Shown here: positions 10,001-17,725 of the stretch, in pieces | How positions within the stretch are numbered: the stretch's first letter is position 1 | Layout of the letters: every line of letters starts with the position of its first letter | Assembly: GCF_029961145.1 (NCBI RefSeq) | Contig: NZ_JASBRG010000001.1 | Span: forward strand, 792,688 to 856,687 | Reading direction: 5' to 3' | Source: Pinibacter soli | GTDB lineage: Bacteria; Bacteroidota; Bacteroidia; Chitinophagales; Chitinophagaceae | Length of the DNA: 64,000 bases | Made by a program: the position numbers and the translations under genes | The notes under the pieces: generated by a model | The model's input: only the letters and a program-made list of their open reading frames with translations | The model's database searches: none | Told to the model about the DNA's origin: nothing

Positions 10001-11287
10001 AGGCGGAGGCGCTGCACCATCAATCAACAAGGAAGAAAGACCGGCTGTAGGAATATTGAGCGTGAGGAAGTTTGTATCAATTTTATCTTTTTCACTGCGT
10101 AAAAAATTTGCCTTTTTAATGCCTTGCTCTATAGGGCTCAAAAATATTATTTCGGGATCGCCTTTTCCCACATACCCACATGCATCCTGCGAAGGGAATA
10201 TTTGCAAAACTTGCACCGGTCCATCCGCTTCTATATAATCGGAAGTGTTGCTAACATATTCATAATAGTTGCTTTTTAATCCCGTCATGGGAACACCGTT
10301 TCTCTTAACAATAATAGAAGGGTCCTTCACGGTAACTCTGAAAATATTGAGATTGTGCACACGAAAATTTGAAGTTCTGCTCGAAGGCGTAGTAATATAT
10401 CGTCTGCCCCATGACTCCACTGGAAACATTTGCTGCATCATGGCGTCTTCGGCGAGTGTGGTTGTGTTGCATAGATTAACATATGCACCGCTGCTGCCGA
10501 CGAACGTAGCAATCGGGTAGCAGACGCCATTACTGTTAGCAATCGAATTAACCGTTGTTCCATTAAAATCATTGGAGATATTCGGGTCGTCTACGCCAGC
10601 CAATATCTGGTAGATCTGTCCCTTGTTCAGGGTAACATCTATCGGCACATTTGCCGGAAGGCCGGTCCTGGTATTATGTGAAGGTGTGATCCTGACTTTT
10701 GTGTTATCATAATTGGCGACGACAAAAATCCACCCGTAGCGCTCGTAGGCGCTAAAGTTATTTACCTTTTGATCTGCGCTGGTTATTTTGTAGGAGTACC
10801 CCCAGGAATTAACGGGTATCAACATTGTCGCTGTCGCTGCTGCTTCATTAGGCGCGAAGGCATAGGCAACGATGGGCACATCACTTACAATATGAATACC
10901 TTTTTTAGTAAAAAGCCCTTCTGAGCTGGTCCCGCCCCATAGGACGGGTCTTGTGTACAACATCGCGTCATAAGGCTGGCCCGGAACATCCCTTGCGCCA
11001 ATAGGCATCTCCTCTGTTGTAAGAACAGAATTAGCCGGCACATTGTATGTCTTCGAGTAGGCGGTACCATCAATACTAACCGTAACATTTGCTGGTTGAT
11101 TGTCTGTGCTGATAATGATTGTAAAACGGGGCGTGTCAGATGGAAACCAGGATGAGCGCTCCATGCTACCCGTATGACCCATGCCAGTCCAGAACTCGGT
11201 TCCTTTGTTAGTTATATTCTGGGCACTGGATATAGCTTGTAAGCCAAGTACAAAAAGCACTATGTAAATAATACGTTTCATTGTCAA
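7082..11287 (-). CDS. giant secreted IgGFc-binding-like / multi-PKD protein with T9SS type B C-terminal domain
   Basis: 1401 residues; signal peptide about 1-24 (MKRIIYIVLFVLGL; a second ATG at 11281 is equally likely as start). The N-terminal 25-500 is homologous throughout to the protein at 4018-6840 (NKGTEFWTGMGH; EGLFTKKGIHI; CGYVGKGDPE). It is followed by about seven PKD-type repeats (about 620-1290) with conserved WxFGDG and TSxxGCxS strands, then the type B sorting domain (about 1315-1401; VPNVFSPNGDGIND). The longer PKD stalk is the main difference from its paralog, suggesting duplication followed by repeat expansion. It is presumably exported by T9SS and held on the cell surface. The operon partner PorP lies downstream. 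Confidence 0.92.
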   Translation of the reverse strand: MTMKRIIYIVLFVLGLQAISSAQNITNKGTEFWTGMGHTGSMERSSWFPSDTPRFTIIISTDNQPANVTVSIDGTAYSKTYNVPANSVLTTEEMPIGARDVPGQPYDAMLYTRPVLWGGTSSEGLFTKKGIHIVSDVPIVAYAFAPNEAAATATMLIPVNSWGYSYKITSADQKVNNFSAYERYGWIFVVANYDNTKVRITPSHNTRTGLPANVPIDVTLNKGQIYQILAGVDDPNISNDFNGTTVNSIANSNGVCYPIATFVGSSGAYVNLCNTTTLAEDAMMQQMFPVESWGRRYITTPSSRTSNFRVHNLNIFRVTVKDPSIIVKRNGVPMTGLKSNYYEYVSNTSDYIEADGPVQVLQIFPSQDACGYVGKGDPEIIFLSPIEQGIKKANFLRSEKDKIDTNFLTLNIPTAGLSSLLIDGAAPPPSNTNIYPNPNLPGYSVVVRCWDTKSNDDPRPPRQCTVQSDSAFNAITYGLASYQSYAYNVGTYINNLSGLPFVKNQYGKMPDSTSSVTCANTPVELSVLIRYKPSKILWNLSSMSGVMTPAKDTVILSPQDSGVVMVWGVPYYRYKLPGIYKFTKPGTYDLPVFASAPGVEACDNTEPIFYEVTVKGALQTDFDIVFDDKCANSKLVNFTAKDKFTDGTTIQTWQWNFLNGTTPLTGTGKTQSLTFNAGKNSAELLAIDNVGCAADTTKTFVIGGKPAVPDFTVSAVSCEQTQLSISENTAVTAQSYYWSYGDGVDSTLTTNGNATSHAYKNAGTVTIKHVAKITDNCMSDTATKVITIYGKPKLNVAYPKGCRPDDGLINFTGNVTTSDNQAISAYLWNFGDAASTPANPNTATTANASHIYANPAVYKLLFSATSAKGCVSDTSWDASFQPKPIIRFDPIVPPAVCLNTKGTVSVAFATVTNGVTGKGYYKGDATDASGNFTPSSTTAGKHDVWYIYGSDNGCTDSATNAIFVRPVPQAAFTTLADVCFGDKSTFTDQSTINTAADPAAAIQSWTWNFGDGNPDVTYTNGNPFDKTFATAKSYSVTLKVTSKDGCVSPVSTKPVNVHVLPTAAFDLPTAICMPGGDAVFTNKSTNTEPGTLTYDWQFGDGGNSVAQSPTHVYAAQQAYTVTLKTTSAFGCFANASQQLTTNVFKPKPVVAFDISDKGPCEGVTVQFSDKSTSAGAAIAGWNWSFGDGTNSSVQNPGKLYNKFGTYAVSLTVTDKNGCSATGGTADDNVTVRIKPVINAGPDLAAEENTSVILKATAQNASQLSYSWAPASLLNNPNILNPSYYVIQDQIFVLTATDKDGVCTATDEMLVKILRPVKVPNVFSPNGDGINDTWNIKNLADYVDCTVNVFNRYGQKVYSSHGYTVPWDGRMNGASLPVGTYYYVINVKQGEPAMTGSVTIIR

Positions 11288-11857
11288 TTCTCTCGAGTGT
11301 TAGTTTTTGCTCAATTGGCTCAGGGCTTAGGGGTTGTTTGTGTCTACCCGTTATTTGACTGTAACAAGTTGACCAGTTTGGTTGTTTTAAGAGCCTTCTT
11401 TTTTGAGCCGGGTCTCCTGCAGCAAAAGACTGTTAAAATAAGCATTTGCTTTACAGAAAACCATAGTGAATAATTATTACGATGCTACGTTTAGTTTTTG
11501 GTTTTGCCGAGCCCATCTGTGCTTAAATAACGCTTGCTTTTTCTGTTCTTTACTTTGCTTTAAACCTTCGATTTTCTCTGCCTTGTAAAGATATTCGAGT
11601 GAAATTCTTGTACGTTAGGCTAAAATGCTTAAATATTTAATTGAGTAGAAACACCTAGATTCTGTATCCAATTTTTTATAAGATTAAAAGCGGCAGGATT
11701 TACTCTAAAACCTTACCTATTTACTCGCAATATTAAAGGTTGGTTAAGGGTATCTATAAACAGTGTTAAATAGCGTTGTTTTCCCCAGCAAATTGGCATG
11801 GAGGGCATGCTTATTGAAAACATGTTCATGAATATTTAATCAAATAAAAAAATAGCC
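11288..11857. other. 570-bp intergenic region
   Basis: Divergent gap between the giant surface protein and the small gene at 11858. AT-rich. No ORF with coding character, no strong hairpin and no perfect TAnnTTTG box found on either strand; TAGCGTTG about 80 bp before the gene at 11858 is one mismatch off. It should hold promoters for both flanking genes. Confidence 0.5.
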
Positions 11858-12124
11858 ATGAAAAAGAACAGACAAAAAACATTTCAATTTGATATAGCAA
11901 CAGTAAACGAAAACCCTGTACACGTAGTTGTGACTCCTTACATAGCGGTAGACAAGCAAAGATTTCGCGTAAGCTATAATGGAGGTCCGGTTCACATATT
12001 TGGTGTAGATGACGTCTCTCATGAAGTGATGTATATGGATGGAGCCGCCTCATCGATTGCTCCGGAAATTAAAAGTGCTATTGAAGAAGAACTACAGGAA
12101 TATGTTTTACAATTAGCCGCCTAG
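11858..12124 (+). CDS. small conserved hypothetical protein
   Basis: 88 residues, no signal peptide or membrane segment, acidic C-terminal helix (IKSAIEEELQEYVLQLAA). The middle alternates beta strands (VVVTPYIAVDKQRFRVSYNG). It looks like a soluble cytoplasmic alpha/beta protein. Family name and function are not known to me. It has its own terminator and looks monocistronic. The frame is preferred over the opposite strand because its residue pattern is protein-like and it ends right before the hairpin. Confidence 0.7.
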   Translation: MKKNRQKTFQFDIATVNENPVHVVVTPYIAVDKQRFRVSYNGGPVHIFGVDDVSHEVMYMDGAASSIAPEIKSAIEEELQEYVLQLAA

Positions 12125-12143
12125 TTATATATCCATTTTTAAA

Positions 12144-12179
12144 AATGCCGGTGGGTTTTGATCCAACGGCATTATTTTT
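12144..12179 (+). terminator. Rho-independent terminator
   Basis: AATGCCG (12144-12150) pairs with CGGCATT (12067+100 = 12167-12173), with extra TGG/CCA pairing inside, followed by an interrupted T-run. It lies 20 bp after the stop at 12124. Confidence 0.8.
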
Positions 12180-12337
12180 CCTGATAGTCAGTAAACATTT
12201 TCGTCAGCCTAATGATATCCCCGATCAAATAAAGGTAAATTGATCAAATTCAAATAAACTGTTATTTGTCATTGTTAAACCCACAACTATTGCCAACTTT
12301 GTAAAAATACTTTAACGCGAAAAATGCAGTTACATCC

Positions 12338-13690
12338 ATGCCGATACATGAGTTAATTGAGAAACAAAAACGCGAACAATCTTTAGCCAGAAAGCTGGAC
12401 CTGTTGTTACGAACAGGACAAATGCTTCTACAAAGTGGTGCAGACAGCAACCGCATTGACCGAAATCTGCGAAGGGTGGTATTATTTCTGGGGATAGATG
12501 AAGACAAATTTCATCTTCATATTACCTACACTACACTCATGTTAAATATAAATGAAGGGGAAAAATCAATCACCAAGTTCCGCAAATGCTTCGGGCACGG
12601 TGTTAATATGACCACGGTCTCTGCTGTGTCAAGGTTAACATGGCATGCAATGGAAAATCAATATTCACTTGACCAGTTTGAAAAAGAACTTGATCGCATT
12701 GCCAATATCGGGCACCACTATGCGGAATGGCTGATCATTTTGTCTGTCGGGTTAGCATGCGGAGGATTTGGTTTGTTGTTTGGAAGCGACTGGCCAGCGG
12801 TTTTTATTTCGACTATAGCGGCATCAGCTGCTCTTTTTGTACGGCGGCGGTTGCATAAAAGAGTTAGCAACGTTTATGTTGTTATTGCCGCAAGTGCGTT
12901 TGTAGCAACGCTCATCAGTTGCATCGCCGCAACCTTTCACTTCAGCCAAACGCCGGAACGGCCTGTGTTCGCATCGGTGCTTTTTCTTATTCCTGGCGTT
13001 CCCTTGATCAATTCGCTGGATGACATGATAGATGGTTTTACTATTGTAGGTTTTACCCGTGGCCTGGTTGCACTGCTATCTATTGTTGCCCTTGCATTTG
13101 GAATGACGGCAGCCTTTAAACTCTTGAATACGCCAGCCTATAAAGCTGCCTTTATTGCGCCCAATATATGGCTCAGCGCTTTGGGAGGCGCTGTTGCTGC
13201 GGCGGGGTTTGCCATACTTTTTAATGTTCCCGTACGCACACTGGCATTATGCATGGCAGGCGGCGCAATAGCGGCGATCACCAAGAACCTGTTAATGGCT
13301 GCCGAGGTTAGTTTGCCCCTGACCACATTCTGCGCCTCAGCGGCTGCTGGCATTTGGACGATCTATTGGGTACACAAAGTGCACACTCCGGGATATGTCA
13401 TTTCTATTCCTTCTGTAATACCATTGGTTCCGGGAGTACTCGCCTATAAAGCGATGATGGGTCTTTTTGCCTTTACAGCCTTCGCTCAAAACACTGCCGA
13501 CACCAGCAAGATTGAACCATTTATTCAATTATTCGAACCGGGCATAAAAGCTATATTAAGCGTTTTAGGAATTTCTTTGGGCGTTGCAATACCCAATATT
13601 ATTGATAGAGTTTATTCTTCGAAAAAGAAACGGAGAATTGAAGAGGCTTTCAGGGAGAAATTGAAATCCATGAATGATCAACCTGATTAA
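12338..13690 (+). CDS. ThrE-type threonine/serine exporter family protein
   Basis: 450 residues. The N-terminal soluble half (about 15-125; LLLRTGQMLLQSGADSNRID, ending in a conserved amphipathic segment) matches the DUF1212 part. About 130-420 carries roughly ten hydrophobic segments, the last four or five of which match the DUF3815 part of ThrE exporters. Family members export L-threonine and L-serine by proton antiport in the cytoplasmic membrane. The single-chain form with both halves fused is seen here; many bacteria split it into two genes. It ends with a charged cytoplasmic tail (KKKRRIEEAFREKL). A putative -7-like CAACTTTG lies about 45 bp upstream. Substrate is inferred from family only. 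Confidence 0.88.
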   Translation: MPIHELIEKQKREQSLARKLDLLLRTGQMLLQSGADSNRIDRNLRRVVLFLGIDEDKFHLHITYTTLMLNINEGEKSITKFRKCFGHGVNMTTVSAVSRLTWHAMENQYSLDQFEKELDRIANIGHHYAEWLIILSVGLACGGFGLLFGSDWPAVFISTIAASAALFVRRRLHKRVSNVYVVIAASAFVATLISCIAATFHFSQTPERPVFASVLFLIPGVPLINSLDDMIDGFTIVGFTRGLVALLSIVALAFGMTAAFKLLNTPAYKAAFIAPNIWLSALGGAVAAAGFAILFNVPVRTLALCMAGGAIAAITKNLLMAAEVSLPLTTFCASAAAGIWTIYWVHKVHTPGYVISIPSVIPLVPGVLAYKAMMGLFAFTAFAQNTADTSKIEPFIQLFEPGIKAILSVLGISLGVAIPNIIDRVYSSKKKRRIEEAFREKLKSMNDQPD

Positions 13691-13711
13691 ATGATTTTCT
13701 TACCTGATGTA

Positions 13712-13744
13712 AATGCCGGCTGCAAACAATCGGCATTATTTTTT
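13712..13744. terminator. bidirectional hairpin terminator
   Basis: AATGCCG (13712-13718) pairs with CGGCATT (13731-13737), then T6 on the plus strand. Same arm sequence as the terminator at 12144. It overlaps the stop of the convergent thioesterase gene, so it may serve both sides. Confidence 0.75.
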
Positions 13745-14143
13745 AAATAATACTGCAAGCATTTTCTCATCTATTCTTTTGGGCCGCATGTTCTGTGCAC
13801 TTAAAAGGCACCACGTCGTTTTTGCTTTTGCAAATATTTTTCCCGTGGCCGAACAAATGTCAACGTATCGCACCGATTTCGCTGCCGCTGATTCACCCAC
13901 CCAGGTTTTTGCAACCACGGTATCAGTGAGAAGTGCAGGACTCAAATAATCAACTTCATGTCTCACTACCACCCACGCATTTTCTCGCTTTGTTTCTTCA
14001 TCTGCAAGGTAATTCCAATGCGCCGCCGCGGCTTCCTGCACCCATCTTACATATACGATATTGTTTACGTGTCCAAGCTCATCGATATCACTTGCTTCAA
14101 TGGTGATCTCATGTTCGTACAATCCGCCAATCGGTTCCTGCAT
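13736..14143 (-). CDS. acyl-CoA thioesterase, 4-hydroxybenzoyl-CoA thioesterase-like hotdog fold
   Basis: 135 residues, the usual length for a single hotdog domain. DIDELGHVNNIVYVRWVQEA (about 18-37) is the classic motif of this family (D-x-x-G-H-V-N-N-x-x-Y), holding the catalytic Asp/His region. The RHEVDYLSPA strand and WVGESAAAKSVRYVDI strand follow as expected. It hydrolyses acyl-CoA thioesters in the cytoplasm; the actual acyl group is unknown. It lies 14 bp downstream of the response-regulator gene on the same strand, so the two are probably co-transcribed, although no functional link is evident. Confidence 0.9.
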   Translation of the reverse strand: MQEPIGGLYEHEITIEASDIDELGHVNNIVYVRWVQEAAAAHWNYLADEETKRENAWVVVRHEVDYLSPALLTDTVVAKTWVGESAAAKSVRYVDICSATGKIFAKAKTTWCLLSAQNMRPKRIDEKMLAVLFKK

Positions 14144-14157
14144 AATCTTCCCTTTTG

Positions 14158-14583
14158 CTAAAGATAATCAGGAAAATGTTCTTCCAATATTTCCCGCAAA
14201 ATTTCTGTCGTTAATGGCTTGTTCCTGAACGCTGCCACACTTTCAATTTGCATGGCACGCAATCGATCTTCCGGGTTAAAAGATGTTGTAAGCATCACTA
14301 CGATCGCTTTACTTTTTTGTTCTTGAGACAATTTCTCATATTCGGCCAGGAATTCCCAGCCATCCATTGCCGGCATGTTTATATCCAGAAAAATCAATTC
14401 CGGAGTACATTGGTCGCTGCTATTATTTGTTGCTGTCTTAACGTATTCAAGTGCCAGTTTAGCATTTGGAATAACATGGATTCTCTCCGAACAATTCATT
14501 TCTTCCACTACCATTTTATTCGAAAAGCCGGTCGGTTCATCGTCATCAATCAGCATCACACATTTGAGCTTTGTTTTCATCAA
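14158..14583 (-). CDS. stand-alone response regulator (receiver domain only)
   Basis: 141 residues, a single CheY-like receiver with no output domain. Acidic pocket D13-D15, phospho-acceptor D67 (LIFLDINMPAMDG), T99/T100 switch residue and K122 are all present, so it should be phosphorylatable. The cluster NMPAMDGWEFL and the loop insertion around residues 50-60 resemble the Rcp1-like receivers common in Bacteroidota. Its partner kinase may be the protein encoded divergently at 14872-15933. It likely passes the phosphate on or acts by protein contact. Confidence 0.92.
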   Translation of the reverse strand: MMKTKLKCVMLIDDDEPTGFSNKMVVEEMNCSERIHVIPNAKLALEYVKTATNNSSDQCTPELIFLDINMPAMDGWEFLAEYEKLSQEQKSKAIVVMLTTSFNPEDRLRAMQIESVAAFRNKPLTTEILREILEEHFPDYL

Positions 14584-14871
14584 TTTCTTTTCATTTTAAT
14601 TGCAATGAGATAATCCTATTCCCAACCCATCATATTCAGAACGGTTATGCAAACGCTGGAAAATAATAATTATTTTTTCCTGTTCCAAAAACCTACGCCA
14701 GTCAACGACATAAATAGAGAGCCGACCAAACCCTATACATTAGACGAAATCAACATTTAAATGATGCTGCTCAAGTCTTAAAAAAAATGTTTCATCACTA
14801 TTGCAAAATTGAAAAATTCTAGATAAAATTGTTTAGAGCTAACCCCGTTTCTGTACCCTAACCGTTTTGTA

Positions 14872-15933
14872 ATGATTGACTTGTTGCAACCTCTTACCAT
14901 ATTGGTGGTTGAAGATTCTCAGACGGATTTTGTGATCCTTTCTGAGTATCTTTCCCTTGCTGCCTTGTCAGTCAGAACAATTGTTCAGGCTAAATCTCTG
15001 CACGAATCCGTTTCACTTTTACATAAAAAATCTTTTTCGGCCGACCTCATTTTTCTTGATCTCACTTTACCTGATAGTCAAGGGCTGGAATCTTTCATTC
15101 AAATCAATGCGAAGGCTCCCGGAATTCCTATTGTGGTGCTGTCGGAGCTTGCAGACATACAGGTTGCTCTTTCCACGATTGCACATGGAGCCCAGGATTA
15201 TTTATTGAAAGGAGAGTTTGATGAAAAAGTTTTAACGAAGACGATTCAATACAGTATTGAAAGAAAAAGGATCGTTGATGAGTTTGCTGAAAATCGCCTC
15301 CATTCGCAAAAGCTTATTGCCCGGGCCACCATTCAAACACATGAACAGGAAAGAAAAGAGATTGGCGCCGAACTGCACGAAAATATTAACCAGGTGCTGG
15401 CTACTGCAAAGCTTTGCATCAACCTTGCGATGAATGAAAATGAAAAACGCAACGATCTTTTAGAAAAAAGTGGCGAATACATTTCACGGGCCATTGCAGA
15501 AATAGGCAACCTTTCACAATCGCTCGTGCCCTCCGCATTGTTTGATATTGGTTTGAATGAAGCGCTTGAAGAAATGGTCGAAAAAATACACAAGCGCCAC
15601 GGCCTGCAAATAAAACTAACAATAAGAAACGTCGCTTTTGACAAACTCGGTAACAGCGAGAAGCTAACTATATACAGAATAGTACAGGAACAGCTTAACA
15701 ATATCCTGAAACACTCGCGGGCCAATAAAGCAGAGATTGAATTGCGAACAAGCAAAAACAATTTTTATCTTACCATTAAGGATAATGGCATTGGTTTTAA
15801 CACTGAGAATAAATACCAGGGGCAAGGTTTGGGAAACATTGAAACACGCTTACAAATGCACGAGGGTAAGCTTTACATAACAACTGCACCGCAACAAGGC
15901 TATACATTGAACATTGAAATCCCTTTTGCGTAA
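14872..15933 (+). CDS. receiver-histidine kinase hybrid (REC, HisKA_3-like, HATPase_c)
   Basis: 353 residues, cytoplasmic, with no sensor or membrane domain. REC domain about 8-125 with phospho-acceptor D63 (LIFLDLTLPDS) and K113. A linker helix follows (126-150), then a dimerisation helix of the HPK7/NarL-partner type with phospho-acceptor H169 (ERKEIGAELHENINQ). The ATPase domain has its N-box at about 273-281 (EQLNNILKH) and G-box DNGIGFN near 302. The order REC then kinase means its input is phosphorylation of its own receiver. The single-domain regulator encoded divergently at 14158 is the obvious candidate partner. A possible promoter TTG-N20-TAAAATTG lies about 45 bp upstream (one mismatch in the -7 box). 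Confidence 0.9.
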   Translation: MIDLLQPLTILVVEDSQTDFVILSEYLSLAALSVRTIVQAKSLHESVSLLHKKSFSADLIFLDLTLPDSQGLESFIQINAKAPGIPIVVLSELADIQVALSTIAHGAQDYLLKGEFDEKVLTKTIQYSIERKRIVDEFAENRLHSQKLIARATIQTHEQERKEIGAELHENINQVLATAKLCINLAMNENEKRNDLLEKSGEYISRAIAEIGNLSQSLVPSALFDIGLNEALEEMVEKIHKRHGLQIKLTIRNVAFDKLGNSEKLTIYRIVQEQLNNILKHSRANKAEIELRTSKNNFYLTIKDNGIGFNTENKYQGQGLGNIETRLQMHEGKLYITTAPQQGYTLNIEIPFA

Positions 15934-15995
15934 AAATATTTATCACAGGATGATCTGGATTTGGTTTTTCTTGCTCACACAGTCGTTTTTTGAAC

Positions 15996-16028
15996 GCCAC
16001 AGTGACTCGGTTCATTGTGGCTATTTTT
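15996..16028 (+). terminator. Rho-independent terminator
   Basis: GCCACAGTG (15996-16004) pairs with CATTGTGGC (16013-16021), one G-U pair, followed by TATTTTTTA. It ends the kinase transcript 63 bp after its stop. Confidence 0.85.
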
Positions 16029-16036
16029 TATTTGCA

Positions 16037-16546
16037 TCAATTTGATGGTGGCGTTGCGGGAAAGCTACATTTAACAGACCCGGTTACAAAATGTATGGAA
16101 GGCAGGAGGAAAGGCACCCCCCGCTGGCATGACAATCGAGAAAAAAATGTTTCATAAAGAATTCCGAATTCATCTCCGTTTTCTTTATCCTGATGTGTGA
16201 CACTTTCTATTATGAAAGGTTGCACTACACTAAACATTGTTGAACATTCGCCCTGAATAGCTAGAATAGATTTCCATGAAATGTTGCTCGCGTTCTTGTT
16301 AATACAGTTTTCTACTGACTGCCGCAATAGTGTATCTATTATATCCCTGTAGTCAACCATCATTAAAGAGTCGCCTTTAACGATATACTCAACGTAATAG
16401 ATTACAGAATTATTCCGAGTTGTTATTTTGCAATCTTTTACCAGATTGTTAATAAGTTGGCTAGCACTTTTTATTGTCCGGGCCTGGCTATAAACTGTGT
16501 AAAAAGTGATTAACAAGCATACGATGATGATAGCAGATTTTTTCAT
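16037..16546 (-). CDS. secreted protein of unknown function, tandem paralog 3
   Basis: 169 residues with a signal peptide (about 1-21, ending VYSQ). It is a clear paralog of the next two genes upstream on this strand. Shared features in order: a Y-Y/F-x-E-Y strand (VIYYVEYIVKGDSL, about 50), then a helix, then NASNISWKSI (about 86), then QGECS and VVQP. The C-terminal end (after GVPF) differs from its siblings and adds about 15 residues, including one Cys. Family unrecognised. Mature protein about 148 residues, soluble, presumably periplasmic or exported. It is 90 bp from the next gene, with no terminator seen between. Confidence 0.75.
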   Translation of the reverse strand: MKKSAIIIVCLLITFYTVYSQARTIKSASQLINNLVKDCKITTRNNSVIYYVEYIVKGDSLMMVDYRDIIDTLLRQSVENCINKNASNISWKSILAIQGECSTMFSVVQPFIIESVTHQDKENGDEFGILYETFFSRLSCQRGVPFLLPSIHFVTGSVKCSFPATPPSN

Positions 16547-16635
16547 GACCTATTAACTTTCATTTTTGACAGTCGTGTTGTTTTCTTAAGCGACGCTCCC
16601 AAAAAGCAATTGAATTTTAGTACAAAACTTATTAA

Positions 16636-17130
16636 CTAAAGCGACTTCGCTGCGAACATATAAATCCACGGTTGCATCATAATAAACGGAGCGCCTTTTC
16701 CATCACCTGAATTGAATATTTTTTTAGAAAATAGATTTACGAACTCAGGAAGTATATCGTCAGCTCCTAGCCTGACGCCCTTGTCATCTTCCACCAAAAC
16801 AAATATGGGATGAACTACTCTCATTATTTTCGAGCAAGATCCATCCGTTTTAAGTATAGACTTCCATGAAATGTTAGAGGTGTTTTCTTCGTAAAATTCC
16901 AATATTTTCTCCTTGAACAAGGCATTGGTTATACTGCCCGCATCTATATCAATCAAAGAATCTCCTTGTATCCGATATTCCAAATAATAAATGGATGTGA
17001 CAGACGGACTAGAGCGAACACAAAAATTAAGTAGTTTTTTGTTAAGCAATTCAGTTGTTGTAATAGTTTGACTGTGCAATGACTGCATTGCGAATAGAAC
17101 GCATAGCACAGTTATGATTTTTTTATACAT
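16636..17130 (-). CDS. secreted protein of unknown function, tandem paralog 2
   Basis: 164 residues; signal peptide about 1-21 (ending LHSQ). Same layout as its neighbours: TELLNKKLLNFC, then IYYLEYRIQGDSL, then NTSNISWKSI, then DGSCSKIMRVVHP and a C-terminal KGAPFIMMQP segment. Two Cys residues are shared with the paralog at 16037 and may form a disulfide. A terminator-like hairpin (17180-17208) lies between this gene and paralog 1, so the last two copies may be expressed at a lower level or from a separate promoter. Function unknown. Confidence 0.75.
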   Translation of the reverse strand: MYKKIITVLCVLFAMQSLHSQTITTTELLNKKLLNFCVRSSPSVTSIYYLEYRIQGDSLIDIDAGSITNALFKEKILEFYEENTSNISWKSILKTDGSCSKIMRVVHPIFVLVEDDKGVRLGADDILPEFVNLFSKKIFNSGDGKGAPFIMMQPWIYMFAAKSL

Positions 17131-17179
17131 AATATGTAAGGTTGATACTCATCGAAACCATGAGGTTTTTTATTAGAAA

Positions 17180-17208
17180 TTTTATAAAACGCCGCTTTGA
17201 AAGCGGCG
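17180..17208 (-). terminator. hairpin terminator between tandem paralogs
   Basis: 8-bp stem CGCCGCTT/AAGCGGCG (17190-17197 with 17201-17208) with a 3-nt loop, followed on the minus strand by TTTTATAAAATTT. It may partly end transcription after the paralog at 17239. Confidence 0.75.
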
Positions 17209-17238
17209 CCTATAATATGAATTGGTCTGAAAAAGCTG

Positions 17239-17718
17239 TCACTTTTGAATCGTAGGAATATGTACAACCAACGGCTCCATCATTATCACAGTTCCTTTTG
17301 CATTAAAAACCTTATCAAAAAACATTTTTTTCACATCAAGAAAACATTGGTCACTACTGTAAGATGTATCGCCGCAACAATCAGTCAAAACAAATACGGG
17401 ATGGATCACCTTGACTTTTTGCTTGCCAAATGCTTGCGCGTCGACAATAGACTTCCAGGAAATATGAGCCGCATTTGTTTTGTAAAATGCCAGTATATCT
17501 ACTGTGAACAAACCATGTATCATGTTCGTAGTGTCCACTGCCTCCAGCGAATTACCTCTTATTGTGTACTCCATAAAGTAAGCAGCAGTTGAGCCCGGCC
17601 ACACCCTACTACACTGGAGTAATTTATCGTTGAGGCTCTTTGCTGTTGTAATATTTTGGCTATATATGGACTGTGTTGCAACCAGTACGGATAACGCAAA
17701 GAGAATTTTTTTATTCAT
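17239..17718 (-). CDS. secreted protein of unknown function, tandem paralog 1
   Basis: 159 residues; signal peptide about 1-20 (ending IYSQ). Carries the family features AAYFMEYTIRGNSL, NAAHISWKSI and VIHPVFVL, with a unique CCGD pair in the variable segment and a C-terminal VIMMEP. It begins 7 bp after the stop of the HExxH lipoprotein gene, so the two are surely co-transcribed. The three copies are diverged, an old duplication. They could be substrates, inhibitors or partners of the putative protease; this is inference from context only. Confidence 0.75.
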   Translation of the reverse strand: MNKKILFALSVLVATQSIYSQNITTAKSLNDKLLQCSRVWPGSTAAYFMEYTIRGNSLEAVDTTNMIHGLFTVDILAFYKTNAAHISWKSIVDAQAFGKQKVKVIHPVFVLTDCCGDTSYSSDQCFLDVKKMFFDKVFNAKGTVIMMEPLVVHIPTIQK

Positions 17719-17725
17719 AATATTT

